Shown one piece after another: positions 6,007 to 6,141 of a DNA stretch of 6,141 nt (within the stretch, counting starts at the first letter, position 1; each line of letters begins with the position of its first letter). The DNA is from Actinomycetota bacterium (lineage in GTDB: Bacteria; Actinomycetota; Humimicrobiia; Humimicrobiales; Humimicrobiaceae), in assembly GCA_015711775.1 (NCBI GenBank), contig JACVJB010000068.1, forward strand, positions 1 to 6,141, given 5' to 3'. The position numbers and the translations under genes are program-made. The notes beneath the pieces are model-generated. The model had not been told where the DNA came from. It saw only the letters and a list, made by a program, of their open reading frames with translations, and did no database searches.

Positions 6007-6057
6007 AATATTAAAAAGTATAATAATTGGGTTATTTACTGATATCAGTATTTAACC
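6007..6057. repeat. Intergenic palindromic repeat, copy 2
   Basis: This is the second copy, offset 240-241 bp from the first, with a 1-nt length change in the loop. The centre TACTGATATCAGTA (6037-6050) is a perfect 14-bp palindrome. GGTTA and TAACC arms outside it extend the symmetry to 28 bp (6030-6057), broken by two mismatched pairs. Such a symmetrical core could be a protein-binding site, an RNA hairpin, or part of a small dispersed repeat. Confidence 0.6.
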
Positions 6058-6141
6058 TATAAATATATATTTTAATATATTTTCGACTCTATTATTTATT
6101 TATATATAATTGCACTACTTTAAAAATTGGTATTTTTACAC

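Larger units (their letters stand above)
5742..6141. other. Gene-free, very AT-rich region with internal repeats
   Basis: No reading frame with a plausible start and ribosome-binding site was found on either strand, and I recognise no RNA gene. The stretch consists largely of A/T runs and contains the repeats listed separately. No classical GC-rich, T-tailed terminator follows the regulator; the best hairpins are the AT-rich palindromes at 5789-5817 and 6030-6057. It may also be the upstream control region of a gene beyond the right edge. Confidence 0.6.

Noticed and set aside
5742..6141. CRISPR array or tRNA in the repeat region
   Set aside because: There are only two imperfect copies 240 bp apart with no regular spacers, and no cloverleaf-like sequence was seen.

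Overview
This window holds the start of a carbohydrate-type catabolic operon on the minus strand and the gene for its probable repressor, which reads away from it on the plus strand. The organism is bacterial: Shine-Dalgarno sequences precede most genes, genes are packed with 4-bp overlaps or gaps, promoters look sigma-70-like, and the regulator is a GntR/periplasmic-binding-protein chimera. Coding DNA is moderately AT-rich and intergenic DNA strongly so. A low-GC anaerobe (Clostridia-like, Atribacterota or Lentisphaerota) would fit, but the sequence does not settle the taxonomy.

Layout, right to left in operon order. From 4461 to 5741 (+) lies an AraR-type regulator. The 4267-4460 gap contains two back-to-back promoters whose -35 boxes overlap, each covered by a copy of one 15-bp repeat built on the palindrome GTTATAAC. 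The minus-strand operon then reads: a UroD-superfamily protein with an altered metal site (4266-3064); an FGGY sugar kinase overlapping it by 4 bp (3067-1526); a second UroD/MtaA-superfamily protein 4 bp further on (1521-385); and, after a 110-bp gap, the N-terminal part of a ureidoglycolate-lyase-like (AllA/PF04115-type) protein cut by the left edge (274-1). The 400 bp right of the regulator carry no gene but contain a duplicated palindromic repeat and other inverted repeats.

Working together (inference): the regulator's sugar-binding domain probably senses a sugar or sugar derivative and releases both promoters. The kinase probably phosphorylates that compound or a product of it. The two UroD-like proteins belong to the superfamily that includes corrinoid methyltransferases (MtaA, MtbA, CmuA) and decarboxylases, and neither looks like the haem-pathway HemE. 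No corrinoid protein, transporter or isomerase is visible, so the substrate and chemistry remain unknown. The points most worth following are the symmetrical operator/promoter arrangement and the pairing of two divergent UroD-like paralogues around a non-canonical FGGY kinase.
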